Positions 1-13,100 of a stretch of 64,000 nt of DNA are shown here, one piece after another. The stretch's first letter is position 1. Every line of letters begins with the position of its first letter. Position numbers and translations under genes: made by a program. Source of the stretch: Bacteroidales bacterium. Lineage in GTDB: Bacteria; Bacteroidota; Bacteroidia; Bacteroidales; FEN-979. The notes under the pieces were generated by a model. That model searched no databases. It saw only the letters and a program-made list of their open reading frames with translations, and had not been told where the DNA came from. The stretch is taken from the NCBI GenBank assembly GCA_028706295.1, contig JAQWBQ010000001.1, positions 1 through 64,000 of the forward strand. Direction: 5' to 3'.

Positions 1-3000
1 TTTTCCTTTGAGATTTTAAGATGGCTTTTTGCTCTTTATTGTTTAATCCGGCGCCTGATTTCAATCCGCTCAGGACACTTTTCCAGATGAAATTGAAAAT
101 CCCTTTCGTCCGGTCCCGCTCGTACCATATGACTCCCTGTCTGATTGGTTCCCCCTCCCGGGGATTGCTACCCGGTAAAAAAAGGTTGAGGAGTTCCGTT
201 AACAGCGACTGTTCCATCATATTCCATACTCCGGGCTTTACCTGAATTAATTTAACACCCAGATCCCTGTAATTAAAAGTAATAAGCCCCGTTGCTATTG
301 AATCATTGGCGCGGATATACCATATCCGGGTCTCCGGGGCATGACCCCTGCTTATCATGACCGGCTCCAACCGGGTAAGCATTGGATTGATTCCGGGAAG
401 ATCGAAACTACCAAGATTTGCACTGAATAAAAACGAATCCCGGGGGTGATCCCTGTAAAACCGGATACGTGCTTCTACCTTTCCTGTTCCCATGAAACGA
501 CCCGATCCGGTTATCATCAGGTCGGGACCCGGTTCCTGTAAGGTCGAAAATCCGGTCACGAGGCCTTTCATCTCATCAAAAAAGAGGAGACCGGGGTGGT
601 CGCCGTTTTGTTCTTCATAAACAGCAGTTCCCCCATTCAGCTGAATGGTATCGAAAATAACAGGAGCCTTTATTTTTCTGATCATCTGCTGCGGCAGGGA
701 CCTCCGTTGCCAGGCGGGAAAAGGGATTCGTTTATCCCGGTAAGAGTTGAAGGTAAATCCGTCAAGAGTCACCAGGTTGGCATGCAACACATTATCCTCT
801 ATTAAATTCCTGAAATCAACCCGCTCCAATCCGATCCGGGTCAGGCGGATTTCCATACGGTCGGTCTGATATCCGCGCTTTCTGGCGAATTCGGCTTTAT
901 CATAACGGGGAATCATGGCAACCGAATCGATAAGGATTTGGGAGGGATTTGTCGACAGGTGAATCTTTGAAAAAGAGAGGGTGTATAAACTGTCAGAGGT
1001 TCGGAAAGATATTCCGGGTGCTGAAATCGTAATTTTATCGGAAAACAAAAAGGGCCCTTTTTCTGGATTTGCAACGGTTACCTTATCTACATGAAATCGG
1101 TCGACTGTTATATCCAGATCTTTTATCCTGTAATCTTTCGCCGTATCCGGCATCCGGATCGAAACCGACACATCGGCTCCGTTTATAAGCAATCTTTTAA
1201 TGGCTGCCGAATCAATTATTGCCGGTAAACGGAATGTTCCGAATGATTGATCCTGTTTTCGTTCTCCTGTTCGTGTCTTTTTGCCGGACCAGATGACCGA
1301 AAGGACGGGTCTTTCAACAGAAACCTCGTCAATCAGCCATTTTTTCTCAAATATTGCCTTGTCAAAGTAAAAGCCCGTAAGGTCAATGCGGGGTATAAAC
1401 AAGTCGGTCTTCTCCTCCCCGAACCCGTCCTTAATGCCATTTTTCAAGGGGCTGACGGTAATCCCCTCGGCAAGAATTCGCGCGGGATACGAGTGAAATC
1501 GCAGACTCTTAACTTCAAGCATATAGGCGCTATCGGAAATTACTGCCTTAATGGGCAAAACAGAAAGACGCAGTGAATCAAACCGGATCTTTCCATCGTT
1601 CATTCCTTTTCGTGGTATATGCACCAGGGCATTCTTTATGGTAAAGTCAACATCCTTAAGGGAGAATGTCGTCGATTTCCGATCCTCCTGACCATCATAG
1701 GAAAAATCGCCCTGTCTTATTACACAGTTCCCGATCTCATAAGTTCTGATAAAATCCCCTCCTGCCATTATGGAGGATTCCTCAACGGGCCCAATGGGAT
1801 GTACCACGCCCTGAGACTTCAAAACAACCGCCGGGTCATCAACAATGATCTCGTTGGCCCGGAGAATTTTCTCCAGAAACAATTTCCGGTGGTTCAATCC
1901 TGACAATGAAAGCTTCCGGAGCGAAAAGCCTATGGAAAATACCTGCTGTTTCGGGGAACTTGCGTTGAAGAAAATGGGCCGTGGTGATTTGAAGAATTGA
2001 ACCTGATACGCCGTAATCACCGAGTCGCGGGTGACAATGTGTACACTATCCGCCCTGAAAAGGCTCAGGCTGTCGGGTGAGGCCAGGGAAACCGACCGGA
2101 GATTAAGGTCAAAGTCACGACTATAAAAATAACCCTGTTTGTTCATTCCGTGGACCGAATCAATCACAAAATCGTACATAGACAAGTTAAATCCGGATGA
2201 TGCAATCGGGATCTCGAGGTTTTGCTGCCCAATTGAATACTTCATATTTCCTTGTGAAACGAGGATTTGTTTCGCGTTAACCGACCATAAATATTTTTTC
2301 AATAAATCATAAAAAAAGTCCTCATTTTCCTCCTCGAAAAAATCAACGGGTTTTTTAAACCGGGGATCCGGATTTTTTGGCGCCCTGTACCGGGTGTACC
2401 TTATATCGGGTTCATCAATGGTGAGCATATCAAAAGTAAGAACCCTCCGGTTAAAGGCGTTTTTCAGATCGATGCCGTTAAATGTCAGACCCGACACCAG
2501 GAGGTACAGGGTATTGCGACGGTCGGTGATTTCCGTAAGATTCCGGACCTTATCGGGAAAAATAATCGTGGGTCCGATCCTGAGAAGTGATTTTTTTGTT
2601 GAAAGATAAAGGGCGCTTGAATTGATATTGTGAATCCCGTCCCGGAGTTTCAGATTCAGATCATCGATGTACAATTCGATTTCGCGGGAGTAAAATATGC
2701 GGTTACGATTTTGTTTTGTAAGGGAGTCAAGCCTGAAATGATCCAGTGTGATGTCAACCCGGCTGATGCGCAGTTCCGGGTTGGGTTGATGCAACCCTGT
2801 GAAAAATTCAAGGGAAGCACGCTCCACCTTCAGGGTATCGATCGCGATAAAATGGAGATTTTTCGAAATCACGGAATAAAGGTCGTTTAGTTTGATCTTA
2901 TTCCCCGGGCGGTTTATCCCCGAATACTTTTCGTTCAAGGGATTTCTGAATATCTTGAATTTCACCGCTGAAAGATTTACCCGGTCCACTTCGACCTTTT

Positions 3001-3937
3001 TGTCCATTAGTGCCTGGTAGAGGTCGACACCCTGAATATAAAAAGAAGGGACATCGAGCTGGTAAAAATCACCCTTTCGCACTGATTTCAACCTTTTTGC
3101 GCGAACATTGGGTACCAGACTGACCTTTTTACCAAAAAGATGGGAACGGGTCAGCGAAAATCCGAGTTCTTCTGCCTTTAAAAAATAGAGACTGTCGGCA
3201 AGGGCAAATTCTACATGATGGATCACCAGCTCAACATCGCGTGAATAAAACACCCGGTCATGATTATAATAGCTGAACGGATTGACCGAAACATCGCGAA
3301 GGGTGGCGCTGAATTCATATTCTCCCGATGTGGCTTTCAGGGTGCTGGGCCGGAATGAGGAAAGAAAATGACCATTCAATACCCTCACCGAATCAATGTG
3401 AAAATCATTGAAAACACTGGATATCGCGGGATAGATATCCTCATACACCACACGCCACCGGTTCCTCTGCGAACGGATTGTATCCGGGAAACCGGCAATT
3501 CTTATTACAGGATCCTTCAGGATCAGTTTTCGCAGGTTGATTCTGTGAGTGGCATAGATCTGCCAGAAATAAAACCGGTCAAGAACCAGGGTCCGGAACA
3601 TCACCTCGTACAAGGCCTTCTGAACCCCGCCCTTTATTTTTAGCTGATTATAGCGGTTTGAATCCGGTATCAGCTCAAAACTATCGATCCTGACCCGACC
3701 GGTCAGAATATTGATATCCAGATTCCTGAAATCGACCCGATAAACACCCTGACTGCTCTGCAGGATTTTCTCCTGCATATAATTCCTTAAAAATTTCTCT
3801 CCAAAATAATTCAAACCGAAGAACAATGAAAAATAAACGGTAGTTATAATAAAGAGAAGAGCAATCAGGATTTTTCTAAACCAATGTTTTTTTCTTTTCC
3901 CGGGAATGTTGTTTTCGACAGGCCCTTGCTGGTCCAT
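1..3937 (-). CDS. AsmA-like envelope protein, 3' end beyond window
   Basis: An open minus-strand frame runs from an ATG at 3937 off the left edge, giving at least 1312 codons. The first about 18 residues are charged, followed by one hydrophobic segment (near residues 22-40) that looks like an uncleaved signal anchor. The rest is a long beta-rich, low-cysteine sequence with repeated short 'inner-leaflet to outer-membrane' style stretches, as in AsmA/TamB-like proteins that bridge the periplasm and are thought to move phospholipids. The last readable residues are strongly basic (NNKEQKAILKSQRK), which suggests the C terminus is close. It is divergent from leuS with a good -7 box 22 nt upstream. 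The family call rests on architecture and general resemblance, not on a conserved catalytic motif. Confidence 0.72.
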   Translation of the reverse strand, partial: MDQQGPVENNIPGKRKKHWFRKILIALLFIITTVYFSLFFGLNYFGEKFLRNYMQEKILQSSQGVYRVDFRNLDINILTGRVRIDSFELIPDSNRYNQLKIKGGVQKALYEVMFRTLVLDRFYFWQIYATHRINLRKLILKDPVIRIAGFPDTIRSQRNRWRVVYEDIYPAISSVFNDFHIDSVRVLNGHFLSSFRPSTLKATSGEYEFSATLRDVSVNPFSYYNHDRVFYSRDVELVIHHVEFALADSLYFLKAEELGFSLTRSHLFGKKVSLVPNVRAKRLKSVRKGDFYQLDVPSFYIQGVDLYQALMDKKVEVDRVNLSAVKFKIFRNPLNEKYSGINRPGNKIKLNDLYSVISKNLHFIAIDTLKVERASLEFFTGLHQPNPELRISRVDITLDHFRLDSLTKQNRNRIFYSREIELYIDDLNLKLRDGIHNINSSALYLSTKKSLLRIGPTIIFPDKVRNLTEITDRRNTLYLLVSGLTFNGIDLKNAFNRRVLTFDMLTIDEPDIRYTRYRAPKNPDPRFKKPVDFFEEENEDFFYDLLKKYLWSVNAKQILVSQGNMKYSIGQQNLEIPIASSGFNLSMYDFVIDSVHGMNKQGYFYSRDFDLNLRSVSLASPDSLSLFRADSVHIVTRDSVITAYQVQFFKSPRPIFFNASSPKQQVFSIGFSLRKLSLSGLNHRKLFLEKILRANEIIVDDPAVVLKSQGVVHPIGPVEESSIMAGGDFIRTYEIGNCVIRQGDFSYDGQEDRKSTTFSLKDVDFTIKNALVHIPRKGMNDGKIRFDSLRLSVLPIKAVISDSAYMLEVKSLRFHSYPARILAEGITVSPLKNGIKDGFGEEKTDLFIPRIDLTGFYFDKAIFEKKWLIDEVSVERPVLSVIWSGKKTRTGERKQDQSFGTFRLPAIIDSAAIKRLLINGADVSVSIRMPDTAKDYRIKDLDITVDRFHVDKVTVANPEKGPFLFSDKITISAPGISFRTSDSLYTLSFSKIHLSTNPSQILIDSVAMIPRYDKAEFARKRGYQTDRMEIRLTRIGLERVDFRNLIEDNVLHANLVTLDGFTFNSYRDKRIPFPAWQRRSLPQQMIRKIKAPVIFDTIQLNGGTAVYEEQNGDHPGLLFFDEMKGLVTGFSTLQEPGPDLMITGSGRFMGTGKVEARIRFYRDHPRDSFLFSANLGSFDLPGINPMLTRLEPVMISRGHAPETRIWYIRANDSIATGLITFNYRDLGVKLIQVKPGVWNMMEQSLLTELLNLFLPGSNPREGEPIRQGVIWYERDRTKGIFNFIWKSVLSGLKSGAGLNNKEQKAILKSQRK

Positions 3938-3958
3938 GTATCAGTGAGTATCAGTATC

Positions 3959-3966
3959 CAAAGATA
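3959..3966 (-). promoter_or_regulatory. -7 promoter box of the AsmA-like gene
   Basis: Read on the minus strand this is TATCTTTG, an exact match to the Bacteroidota -7 consensus TAnnTTTG. It lies 22 nt before the ATG at 3937. No clear -33 TTTG was seen. Confidence 0.55.
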
Positions 3967-3995
3967 AGGAATTCCGCTATCCGGCCGATTTTTTC

Positions 3996-4003
3996 TAACT
4001 TTG
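3996..4003 (+). promoter_or_regulatory. -7 promoter box of leuS
   Basis: TAACTTTG matches the Bacteroidota -7 consensus TAnnTTTG and lies 65 nt before the leuS ATG. With the box at 3959-3966 it forms a compact divergent promoter region. Confidence 0.55.
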
Positions 4004-4068
4004 CAGGCTTTACTGCGGGAAGTTAGCTTGCTGTAGGCCTCCTGAAACAAGTATCAACCAAAAGCATT

Positions 4069-7020
4069 ATGGATTACAATTTTTCGGAAATAGAGAAAAA
4101 ATGGCAGCAATACTGGATCGACCACAATACTTACCGGTCCGAAATTGACCATTCTAAACCCAAATACTATGTGCTCGATATGTTCCCGTACCCATCGGGC
4201 GCCGGATTACATGTCGGACATCCGCTCGGATATATAGCTTCCGATATTTTTTCAAGATATAAGAAGCTTCAGGGTTTCAACGTCCTGCATCCGATGGGAT
4301 ACGATGCTTACGGATTACCAGCAGAACAGTATGCCATTCAAACCGGAACACATCCTGCCATCACGACTGCAAGAAACATTGCCCGATACCGTGAGCAGAT
4401 GGATCAGCTTGGCTTTTGTTTCGACTGGAGCCGCGAGGTAAAGACCTGCGATCCGGATTACTACAAATGGACGCAGTGGACCTTCATTCGTCTGTTTCAC
4501 CATTGGTATAACAACGAAAACAGGAAAGCTGAGCCGGTAACCGGATTGATCAGACATTTTGAAATATATGGAAATGCAGGAATCAATGCGGCCATGAATA
4601 CCGGCTGGGTCAAGGATCTTATCAAAAAAGACCCGGGCTTCGGCCATAACTGGGATGGAATCTTTTCAGCTGAAATGTGGAATCATTTCTCAGAAAAACA
4701 GAAATCGGAAATCCTGATGAATTACCGGCTCGCCTACCTTTCTGATGCCATGGTGAACTGGTGCCCTGAACTGGGAACCGTGCTTGCCAACGACGAGGTT
4801 GCAAACGGCTTTTCTGTCCGGGGCGGACATCCTGTCGAACGAAAACTGATGCGACAGTGGTTTCTCCGGATCACTGCCTATGCCCAGCGGCTCCTCGACG
4901 GACTTGATACCATTGATTTTTCAGAATCTCTAAAAGAGATGCAGCGCAACTGGATTGGTCGTTCAGAGGGAGCTGAAATTTTATTCCGGGTTAAAGATTC
5001 CGATCTGCACCTGCCGGTATTCACCACCCGCCCCGACACCATTTTCGGGGCAACCTTTATGGTTCTGGCCCCAGAACATGAAGTACTTTCCCGGATAACC
5101 ACGCCCGATCGAAAACAGGCGGTTGATCGTTATATCCATGAAGCCATGAACCGCTCGGAACGGGAACGTATGGCTGAAGTCAAAAACGTTACCGGGGTGT
5201 TTACCGGCGCATACTGCATCAACCCGTTGAACGACGAACCGCTTCCCATCTGGGTAGCCGATTATGTACTGGCCGGTTATGGTACCGGCGCGATCATGGC
5301 TGTGCCCGCACACGACAGCCGTGATTATGATTTCGCAAGGCATTTTAACTTACCCATCATAGAAGTGGTTTCGGGGGGCGACATATCAGAACATTCCTAC
5401 GATGCCAAAGAGGGCATATTGGTGAACAGTGGATTCATCAACGGAATGGATGTAAAAACTGCTATCGGAGCAGTGATCCGCAAGATACAGGAACTTGGTC
5501 TTGGTCGGGGTACCGTGAATTACCGTTTACGCGATGCTATTTTCAGCCGACAACGTTATTGGGGCGAGCCATTCCCGGTTTATTTCACTGACGGGATTCC
5601 CCAGACACTTGATGAAAAAGAACTTCCCCTATTGCTTCCCGAAGTCGACAAATACCTGCCCACCGAAACCGGAGAACCCCCGCTGGCAAGGGCGATAAAT
5701 TGGAAAACCCGCGAAGGCTTCCCTCTTGAAACCAGCACCATGCCCGGATTTGCAGGATCAAGCGGATATTACCTGCGTTACATGGATCCCGGTAACAAAA
5801 AGGAGTATTTTTCCAAAGAAGCAGTGGAATATTGGCAGGATGTTGACCTGTATATCGGCGGTTCAGAACATGCCACGGGCCACCTGATATATTCCCGCTT
5901 CTGGAATAAGTTTCTCTTTGATATCGGATTGTCGGTAAAAGAAGAACCATTTAAAAAACTGGTGAACCAGGGGATGATCCAGGGAATCAGCCAAAAGGCC
6001 AGGGTTTTGTTCCGTTCACTCCTGGAGGAAACGTCGTCCTCCGAAAATGCAGGAGGCTGGGTTCTCCCGGCAGGTTTTGACTACTTTGATAAGAACAACG
6101 AAAACCTGATAGCCTGGATTAACATTCCGGTTGAGTATGTTCACCAGAATGTACTGAAACAGGAAATGTTGGACCAGTGCGGAAAAGTGCTCACCACACT
6201 GGCAAATTACAAGATCGCAAATCTGGAGGATATTCTGAACAGCCCCCTGGTCCCGGCAAATGAACGGGAATTTGTAAAGCAACAATACGGGAATCTTTTC
6301 ACAACGGGTAGCGTGACGCTGAAACCAGAGGTTGAAAAGATGTCAAAGTCGAAATATAATGTTGTTAATCCCGACGATCTGGTAGCCAAATATGGTGCTG
6401 ATACCTTCCGGCTTTATGAAATGTTTCTGGGGCCTTTAGAGCAGTCAAAACCCTGGGATACCAACGGAATAGAGGGAGTATTCAGATTTATTCGCAAATT
6501 CTGGAGATTATATCATAATGAGAATAACGACTTCAGGGTCTCAGAAGAGGCCCCGAATGCACAAGAGCTCAGGATTCTCCACCGAACGATTAAAAAAGTC
6601 CGGGATGACATCGAACGACTCTCGTTTAATACCGTCGTCAGCACATTCATGATCTGCGTCAACGAATTGACAGACCTTAAATGTGATAAAAGCGCTGTCC
6701 TTTCCGATCTCGTCGTTTTGGTCTCTCCCTACGCTCCGCATCTTGCCGAAGAATTGTGGAACCAACTGGGTCATACCGAAAGTGTATTCTTTGCCCGGTT
6801 CCCTGAATTTAAAGCCCAATACCTGGTCGAGAACACATTTGAATATCCGGTATCTTTTAACGGTAAAATGCGATTCAAACTGGAACTGCCTGCCGATATG
6901 GCAATAGCCGATATTGAAACTGCCGTGGTAGCTGCAAAAGAATCCGAAAAATGGCTTCAGGGTAAACCTCCCAGAAAGATCATCGTGGTACAGAACAAGA
7001 TCATCAATGTGGTGATTTGA
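4069..7020 (+). CDS. leuS: Leucyl-tRNA synthetase
   Basis: Class I aminoacyl-tRNA synthetase that charges tRNA-Leu in the cytoplasm. The HIGH-type signature is HVGH at residues 48-51, and [14 protein letters not shown] follows at about residue 757. The editing domain is present ([19 protein letters not shown], then the [15 protein letters not shown] motif). At 983 residues it is longer than the typical bacterial enzyme of about 860. Extra sequence sits near residues 145-215 (between the HIGH motif and the editing domain) and near residues 640-750, just before KMSKS. From memory, insertions at these places are usual in Bacteroidota LeuRS, so this is lineage-typical rather than aberrant. The ATG at 4069 begins directly at the conserved N terminus. 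Confidence 0.98.
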   Translation: MDYNFSEIEKKWQQYWIDHNTYRSEIDHSKPKYYVLDMFPYPSGAGLHVGHPLGYIASDIFSRYKKLQGFNVLHPMGYDAYGLPAEQYAIQTGTHPAITTARNIARYREQMDQLGFCFDWSREVKTCDPDYYKWTQWTFIRLFHHWYNNENRKAEPVTGLIRHFEIYGNAGINAAMNTGWVKDLIKKDPGFGHNWDGIFSAEMWNHFSEKQKSEILMNYRLAYLSDAMVNWCPELGTVLANDEVANGFSVRGGHPVERKLMRQWFLRITAYAQRLLDGLDTIDFSESLKEMQRNWIGRSEGAEILFRVKDSDLHLPVFTTRPDTIFGATFMVLAPEHEVLSRITTPDRKQAVDRYIHEAMNRSERERMAEVKNVTGVFTGAYCINPLNDEPLPIWVADYVLAGYGTGAIMAVPAHDSRDYDFARHFNLPIIEVVSGGDISEHSYDAKEGILVNSGFINGMDVKTAIGAVIRKIQELGLGRGTVNYRLRDAIFSRQRYWGEPFPVYFTDGIPQTLDEKELPLLLPEVDKYLPTETGEPPLARAINWKTREGFPLETSTMPGFAGSSGYYLRYMDPGNKKEYFSKEAVEYWQDVDLYIGGSEHATGHLIYSRFWNKFLFDIGLSVKEEPFKKLVNQGMIQGISQKARVLFRSLLEETSSSENAGGWVLPAGFDYFDKNNENLIAWINIPVEYVHQNVLKQEMLDQCGKVLTTLANYKIANLEDILNSPLVPANEREFVKQQYGNLFTTGSVTLKPEVEKMSKSKYNVVNPDDLVAKYGADTFRLYEMFLGPLEQSKPWDTNGIEGVFRFIRKFWRLYHNENNDFRVSEEAPNAQELRILHRTIKKVRDDIERLSFNTVVSTFMICVNELTDLKCDKSAVLSDLVVLVSPYAPHLAEELWNQLGHTESVFFARFPEFKAQYLVENTFEYPVSFNGKMRFKLELPADMAIADIETAVVAAKESEKWLQGKPPRKIIVVQNKIINVVI

Positions 7021-7048
7021 TTTCGATCAACCGGATACCGGCACGATA

Positions 7049-7077
7049 TTTGCTTTTCTGCCTCACTTTTAATTTTG
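7049..7077 (+). promoter_or_regulatory. Promoter of the alpha-2-macroglobulin-like gene
   Basis: A -33 TTTG at 7049-7052 and a -7 TAATTTTG at 7070-7077, 17 nt apart, fit the Bacteroidota promoter pattern. The leader to the ATG at 7191 is about 105 nt. Confidence 0.55.
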
Positions 7078-7190
7078 TACTTTCGATTTTCAAATTTCAT
7101 GTGCGTGAATGTCCTAAGGAAGCGGTTCATTCATATTGTGAATGAGAAAATGGACATTCCTGTTATCCATTTCAAACAAATTATCAGCGA

Positions 7191-10100
7191 ATGAAAACAA
7201 GGATTCTTCTATTGACAGTCAGTACACTGTTCTGGATCGGGGGGGTCTCCTTCGTCCTGCCATCAAACAATTCCGGCCGGGATAACAATTCAAAATCTGA
7301 TCATCCTTTTTCTCCCGGAGCCCGGACTTCCGACCTTGCATCCTGTCAACAAATACGCGCTCTGCCCCCAGACTCCTGGAAATCGGTCGATTCCCTCATC
7401 AAACTCGGCCAACCCCGTTCAGCGCTTGATATCGTGAATAAAATTTACACAGAGGCCAGGAGAGAAAATGATACCCAGCAATACCTCAAGGCAGTTCTCT
7501 ACCGCATCAGAATAAATTCAGAATTCCAGGAAGATTTCATAATCCAGACAGTGCATGAGCTCCGGGATGAGTTGTCAGGAAGCCGGGAACCGGCCACATC
7601 GGTACTCCATTCCATTTTGGCTGATGTTTATTATAAATACTACCGGAATAACCAATATCGTTTTCGTGACCGCAGCCGGCTTTCTGTTATTAATTCTGAC
7701 AGTATTACCACCTGGGATCTGAATACCATCACCGAGGCGATCACCAACGAATATTTACGTTCCATCCAAAACAGTACCCTGCTTAAGTCTGTCCCCATTG
7801 AATCCGTCAAGGCCATTCTGGAAAGTTCAGCAAATGAGAACCAACCAAATCCCGGCAAACGGACAAAGAAAAGCTCCCGTACTGCAGAGGTCTGCCCTAC
7901 TTTATACGATTTCCTGTGCAACCGGGCGCTCGATTTCTTTTCGAACAGCCAGGGCGCGGAAAACCAGCCACCCCAATGGTTCAGTATCGACCGGCCGGAA
8001 TTTTTCGGTCCGTCGGCCGCATTCAGCAACTTCCTGAATGGCCCGGTAGCGTTCCCAATCCGACCACTAAGCTATGACTCGATCTCAACGACCGAAATTT
8101 CCTTCAGAATATTTCAACTCCTGGTCGATTTTCACCGGAATGATAAAAATCCCGCGGCTCTTGTCACCATTGAACTGAAACGACTTGCATATGTATATGA
8201 TAATGCTGTATTTCCCTCCGATTCAATTTATTTGGAAGGATTGAAAAAGCTTGAACAATCCCACATCCAATCGCCCTGGTCGACCGTGGTGTCATTCGCC
8301 GCGGCCAGTGTGCTGTATGAATGGGGTCAACGTTATCAGCCGTTGCAGTCGGCCGACCACAAATGGGATATAAAAGCTGCACGTGAACTGTGTGAATCTG
8401 CCATAACCAGGTTTCCCGATTCCGATGGCGCGGGAAATTGCCGGCAACTATCCGACAACATCCGGGAACCCTTACTGCATCTAATTTCCGAGCAAGCAGT
8501 TCCTCCCGAAAAAACCTCCCTGGTGAAGGTGGAAATCAAAAACATCCGGGAACTGTATTTTCGTCTGGTACAGGCTGATCCCGAAGTGTATGCCGAAAAA
8601 GCCGACCGGATCGGCCGTAAGGAATTTATGAAATACCTGAACCAGTACCCTGTAAAACAAGCCTGGAAACAAACAATTCCATCTGACGGGGATTTCCAGA
8701 AACATTCCGTTACGCTTGCGGTTCCTCCGGTCCTGCCCGGTTATTACGTACTTCTTTGCGCTTCCGAAGAATCTTTTTCAATTGAAAAGGGCACGCTGAC
8801 TTATACCCCTTTCTGGTCCACCAGGATAAGTTTCATCAGTAATAAAAATGATGACGGAAGCATGGATTGCATTATTCTCGACCGCGAAACCGGCCTGCCG
8901 ATGAAGCATGTGAAAGCTGAGGCATGGGAAAGAAGGTACAACTATTCAAAACAGGAACCTGTTAAGGTTAAACTCGCTGAGTTTTTCACCGATGATCACG
9001 GCATGTTCCGGTTCGTAGCGCCCGCTTTGAACAACAGGAGTTCCGGTGATTTTTTCAGGTTTTCCTTTAAAGATGACCTGATGATTACCGATAACTTTTT
9101 TCTATACAGGAATAAGCCCGCGGAGGAAAGAAGCCACCTGCAAACTCTTTTTTATACCGACAGGGCCATCTATCGACCGGGACAGAACTGTTACTTCAAG
9201 GGGATCATTCTTGAACGAACCGGAGATCAGACTAAAATCAAACCCGGCCAGTCAACAAAAGTCCAGTTCAATGATGCCAATGGCCAAAAAATCGCGGAAC
9301 AGCATTTTATTACCAATGAATTCGGTTCATTCAACGGATCTTTTTCTATACCGGTTGGCCGGTTAACGGGATTGATGAATATTTACAATGAGTCGGGATC
9401 CATATCGGTTTCGGTTGAAGAATATAAACGTCCGACATTTGAAGTGATCCTCAATCAACCAGAAGGGAACTATAAACTCAACGAAAAACTGACGGTTACC
9501 GGAAAAGCCCTGGGGTTTGCCGGTAATGCCATCGACGGGGGCATGGTTCAGTTCAGGGTGGTTCGGTCAATTCGATTCCCATATCGTGATTGGGGCTGGT
9601 TCTGCCCGGTTACAACCAGTCCCGAAACGGAAATTTCTCATGGTATCCTGAAGACCGGTAGTGACGGCAGTTTTTCAATTGAGTTTACAGCCGTACCAGA
9701 CCCCGCAACAGAAAAAACAACCCGACCTGTATTCGATTTTACCATAACAACCGATGTAACTGATCTGAATGGTGAAACACAATCGGTTCAACAGGTGGTG
9801 TCTGTCGGATATGTCTCACTGCTACTGAATCATAACCTGAAAGATATTGTTAACCTGCACCGTGATAGTTTATTGAAAATAACAACTACCAACCTGAATG
9901 GCCGGCCGACATCGTCAAAAGTGACTGTGAAAATTTCAAAGCTTCGCCAACCCGATCGGGCATTTAAGCCCCGGAAATGGGAACAATGCGATTTGAATAT
10001 CATGACCCGTGAGGAATTTCAGTCCCGGTTCCCTTATGATATTTACGCAAATGAAAACGACCCTTCGACCTGGCCGGTGGATAAACCAGTTTTTGAGAAA

Positions 10101-13100
10101 ACCATGACTACCCCCGGGGATTCGGTATTCAAATTCAATGGGGTTGAATCCCGGATGCTCGACCAGGGAACCTATGCCATTGCCATGATCGCTACCGATC
10201 CTTTTGGGGAAAAAATTGAGATAAAAAATTACTTTACCGCATTTAATCCCGATTCACGAGAGGTTCCCGAACAGACTTTAAATTGGTTTGTACCTTTGAA
10301 AACGATGGGGATTCCGGGAGAAAATGCCCGGTTTATGATTGGTTCAAAAGAGGACCTTGCCAATGTGATGTATGAGGTCCGTTTCCGGGATTCCGTGGTA
10401 TTACGCGATTGGTTTAAAATAAACGACCGCGCTACGGTGGTGGAGGTCCCCATCCGGGAACAATATCGTGGTAACTTTTCTGTTAACTTTACGTTTGTCA
10501 AGCACAACAGGGTTTTTCAGAATTCGCAACTTGTTGTGGTTCCATATTCCGATAAAAATCTTGACATCCGGTTTGAGACGTTCAGGAACCGGTTGGATCC
10601 CGGCTCCCACGAAACATGGAAGATTAAAATATCCGATTCACGCCACCTTCCCGTTAAAGCTGAATTCCTTGCCGCCATGTACGACGCTTCGCTCGATCAA
10701 TTCAGGTCGGCCCCGTGGTCGTTCCATATTTATCAACGTTACAACGGATTGTACCCCTGGGAGATCCATGACGGCTTTGGAATTGAATCGGGCCGCAGCC
10801 TCGGATCTCCCCGTGCGGGAGGTTCCTTCAGCTCCATTCCTGAGTGGCAGTTGAACTGGTTTGGCTTGTCGTATTTCGGAAATGCCGGTGGGATTCGGTT
10901 TTTTCGAGGTGGTAAAGGATCGCTTGATGCGCCCATGATTATGGGTATGACCGCGTCTCCCGGACGTGAAAACGAAGCCCCGCCGCCACCTGAAGCCCTG
11001 GCAGAGAAAATAGCATCGCTGCCGGCGCCCGATCCTGAAAAAGAGGGAAGTGATTCGGGGCTGGCCGGGAAATCGTCTCCCCAACCGGTTGAGAACTTTC
11101 GGATCCGTAAAAACTTCAATGAAACCGCGTTCTTTTACCCCGCCCTGGTGACCGATTCGACGGGAAGCCTCTTGCTGAGTTTTACGGTACCCGAATCACT
11201 CACCCGATGGAAACTTTCCGGGCTGGCTCACACAAAAAATCTCGAATACGGACTTATCGATAAAGAGGTCATCACCCAAAAAGATCTGATGGTTTTTCCG
11301 AATGTACCGCGATTTGTCAGGCAGGGTGATACCATTGTCTTTTCAACCAAAATTGTAAACCTGTCGGATCAGGATCTCGCAGGTGAAGCAGTTCTTGAGC
11401 TGACCAACGCCCTTACCGGGCAAAAGATGGATTCCATCATTCAATCACTTACGGGTACCCTCATTCAATATAACCGCGAATCAGGCGCCGGGAACCGGCA
11501 TATTACCCTTTCAAAAAATCAAAGCATTCAGGTCTCCTGGACCCTCGCAATTCCGGTAGGAGCAGATCTGTCGCTGCTCCAATACAGGATATCGGCCAGA
11601 ACCGGAAGTTTCAGCGATGGTGAAGAACGGGCGATTCCGGTACTGACCAACCGCATGCTGGTCACTGAATCGTTACCGTTGCCGGTTCGCGGGAAAACTT
11701 CCGCGGTATTTGTCATGGACAAACTGACAGGATCAGGTAAAACCACAGATAATTCATTGAAGAATTACAGGCTCACCCTTGAATTCGCCACCAATCCGAT
11801 CTGGTATGCCATACAGGCCCTTCCACCATTGAATGAAAGGCAATATCAGAACGCCGATGCGATTTTCAACGCATTTTATTCGAACAGCATCGCGGCATTC
11901 ATTGCAAATTCCAACCCATCCATTAAAAACGTGTTCGAAAGCTGGAAAAATGCCACACCCGATGCGCTTCAATCAAATCTTGAGAAAAATGAAGAATTGA
12001 AATCTGCATTGCTCCAGGAAACCCCCTGGGTTGTGGAGGCCCTTTCCGAATCAGCACAAAAAAGAGCGCTGGGTCTTTATTTTGATGAGAATAACCTGAA
12101 TGCAAATCTGCAGAAAAACCTGCAACTTCTTGAAAAATTGCAGCAATCATCAGGTGGGTGGACATGGTTTGAAGGAATGCCTGAAAGCCGTTGGATAACG
12201 CAAAACATTATTACCGGACTGGGACATCTTGATCACCTTGGAATTACGGAAATTCGGAGGGATCCGGCAATCTGGAATATGGTTATAAAAGGAATAGGAT
12301 TTCTCGACCGTAAAATAGCGGAAGATCTTCAGAATCTGAAAAACATCGATAAAATCAACCTGGATGATGATCATTTGTCGGTAACCCAAATACAGTACCT
12401 CTATGCCCGGAGCTACTTTTTGAATGGCAGCGGGCTGGAGATACAGCGTCAGACTTCGGAAATCAGGGAAGCATTTTACTATTTTAAAGAACAAGCCGAA
12501 AAATATTGGACGAAGAACGATCGGTATATTCAGGGAATGATCGCCCTGGCATTGCACCGGATGGATCAAAAGGAAATCCCCGGTTTGATCGTGAAATCAC
12601 TGAACGAGAAATCGCTTCATTCAACCGAGATGGGAATGTACTGGGCCGGGAACCGGGAACAGGACTGGTACCGGTGGTACGAAGCTCCCGTTGAAACGCA
12701 GGCCATGATGATCGAAGTTTTTGATGAGATTTCCCGGGACGAAAAAATCGTAGAAGAGCTTAAAATCTGGCTTCTCAAACAGAAACAAACGCAATTGTGG
12801 CGTACCGACCGGGCCACTGTTGAAGCCTGTTATGCTTTGCTTCTCCGTGGAACCGATTGGCTTGGTTCCTCCTCGCTTGGAAAAGAAAATCAGGATGGGA
12901 TCACAATTACCGTTGGAAAACAAAAAATTGATCCGGAAAAGTTACAGGATATAAAAAAAGAAGCCGGGACCGGATATTTTAAGATGTCCTGGCAGGGCTC
13001 CGAGATCCGCCCCGAAATGGGTCAGGTAAAAGTTGTCAAATCGTCCGACGGTATTGCATGGGGAGCCTTGTACTGGCAGTATTTTGAAGATCTCGATAAA

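Noticed and set aside
8380-8385. CACGTG that could be part of a second parS site
   Set aside because: The flanks (GCTG and AACTG) do not continue the GTTT/AAAC arms, and it lies inside coding sequence.
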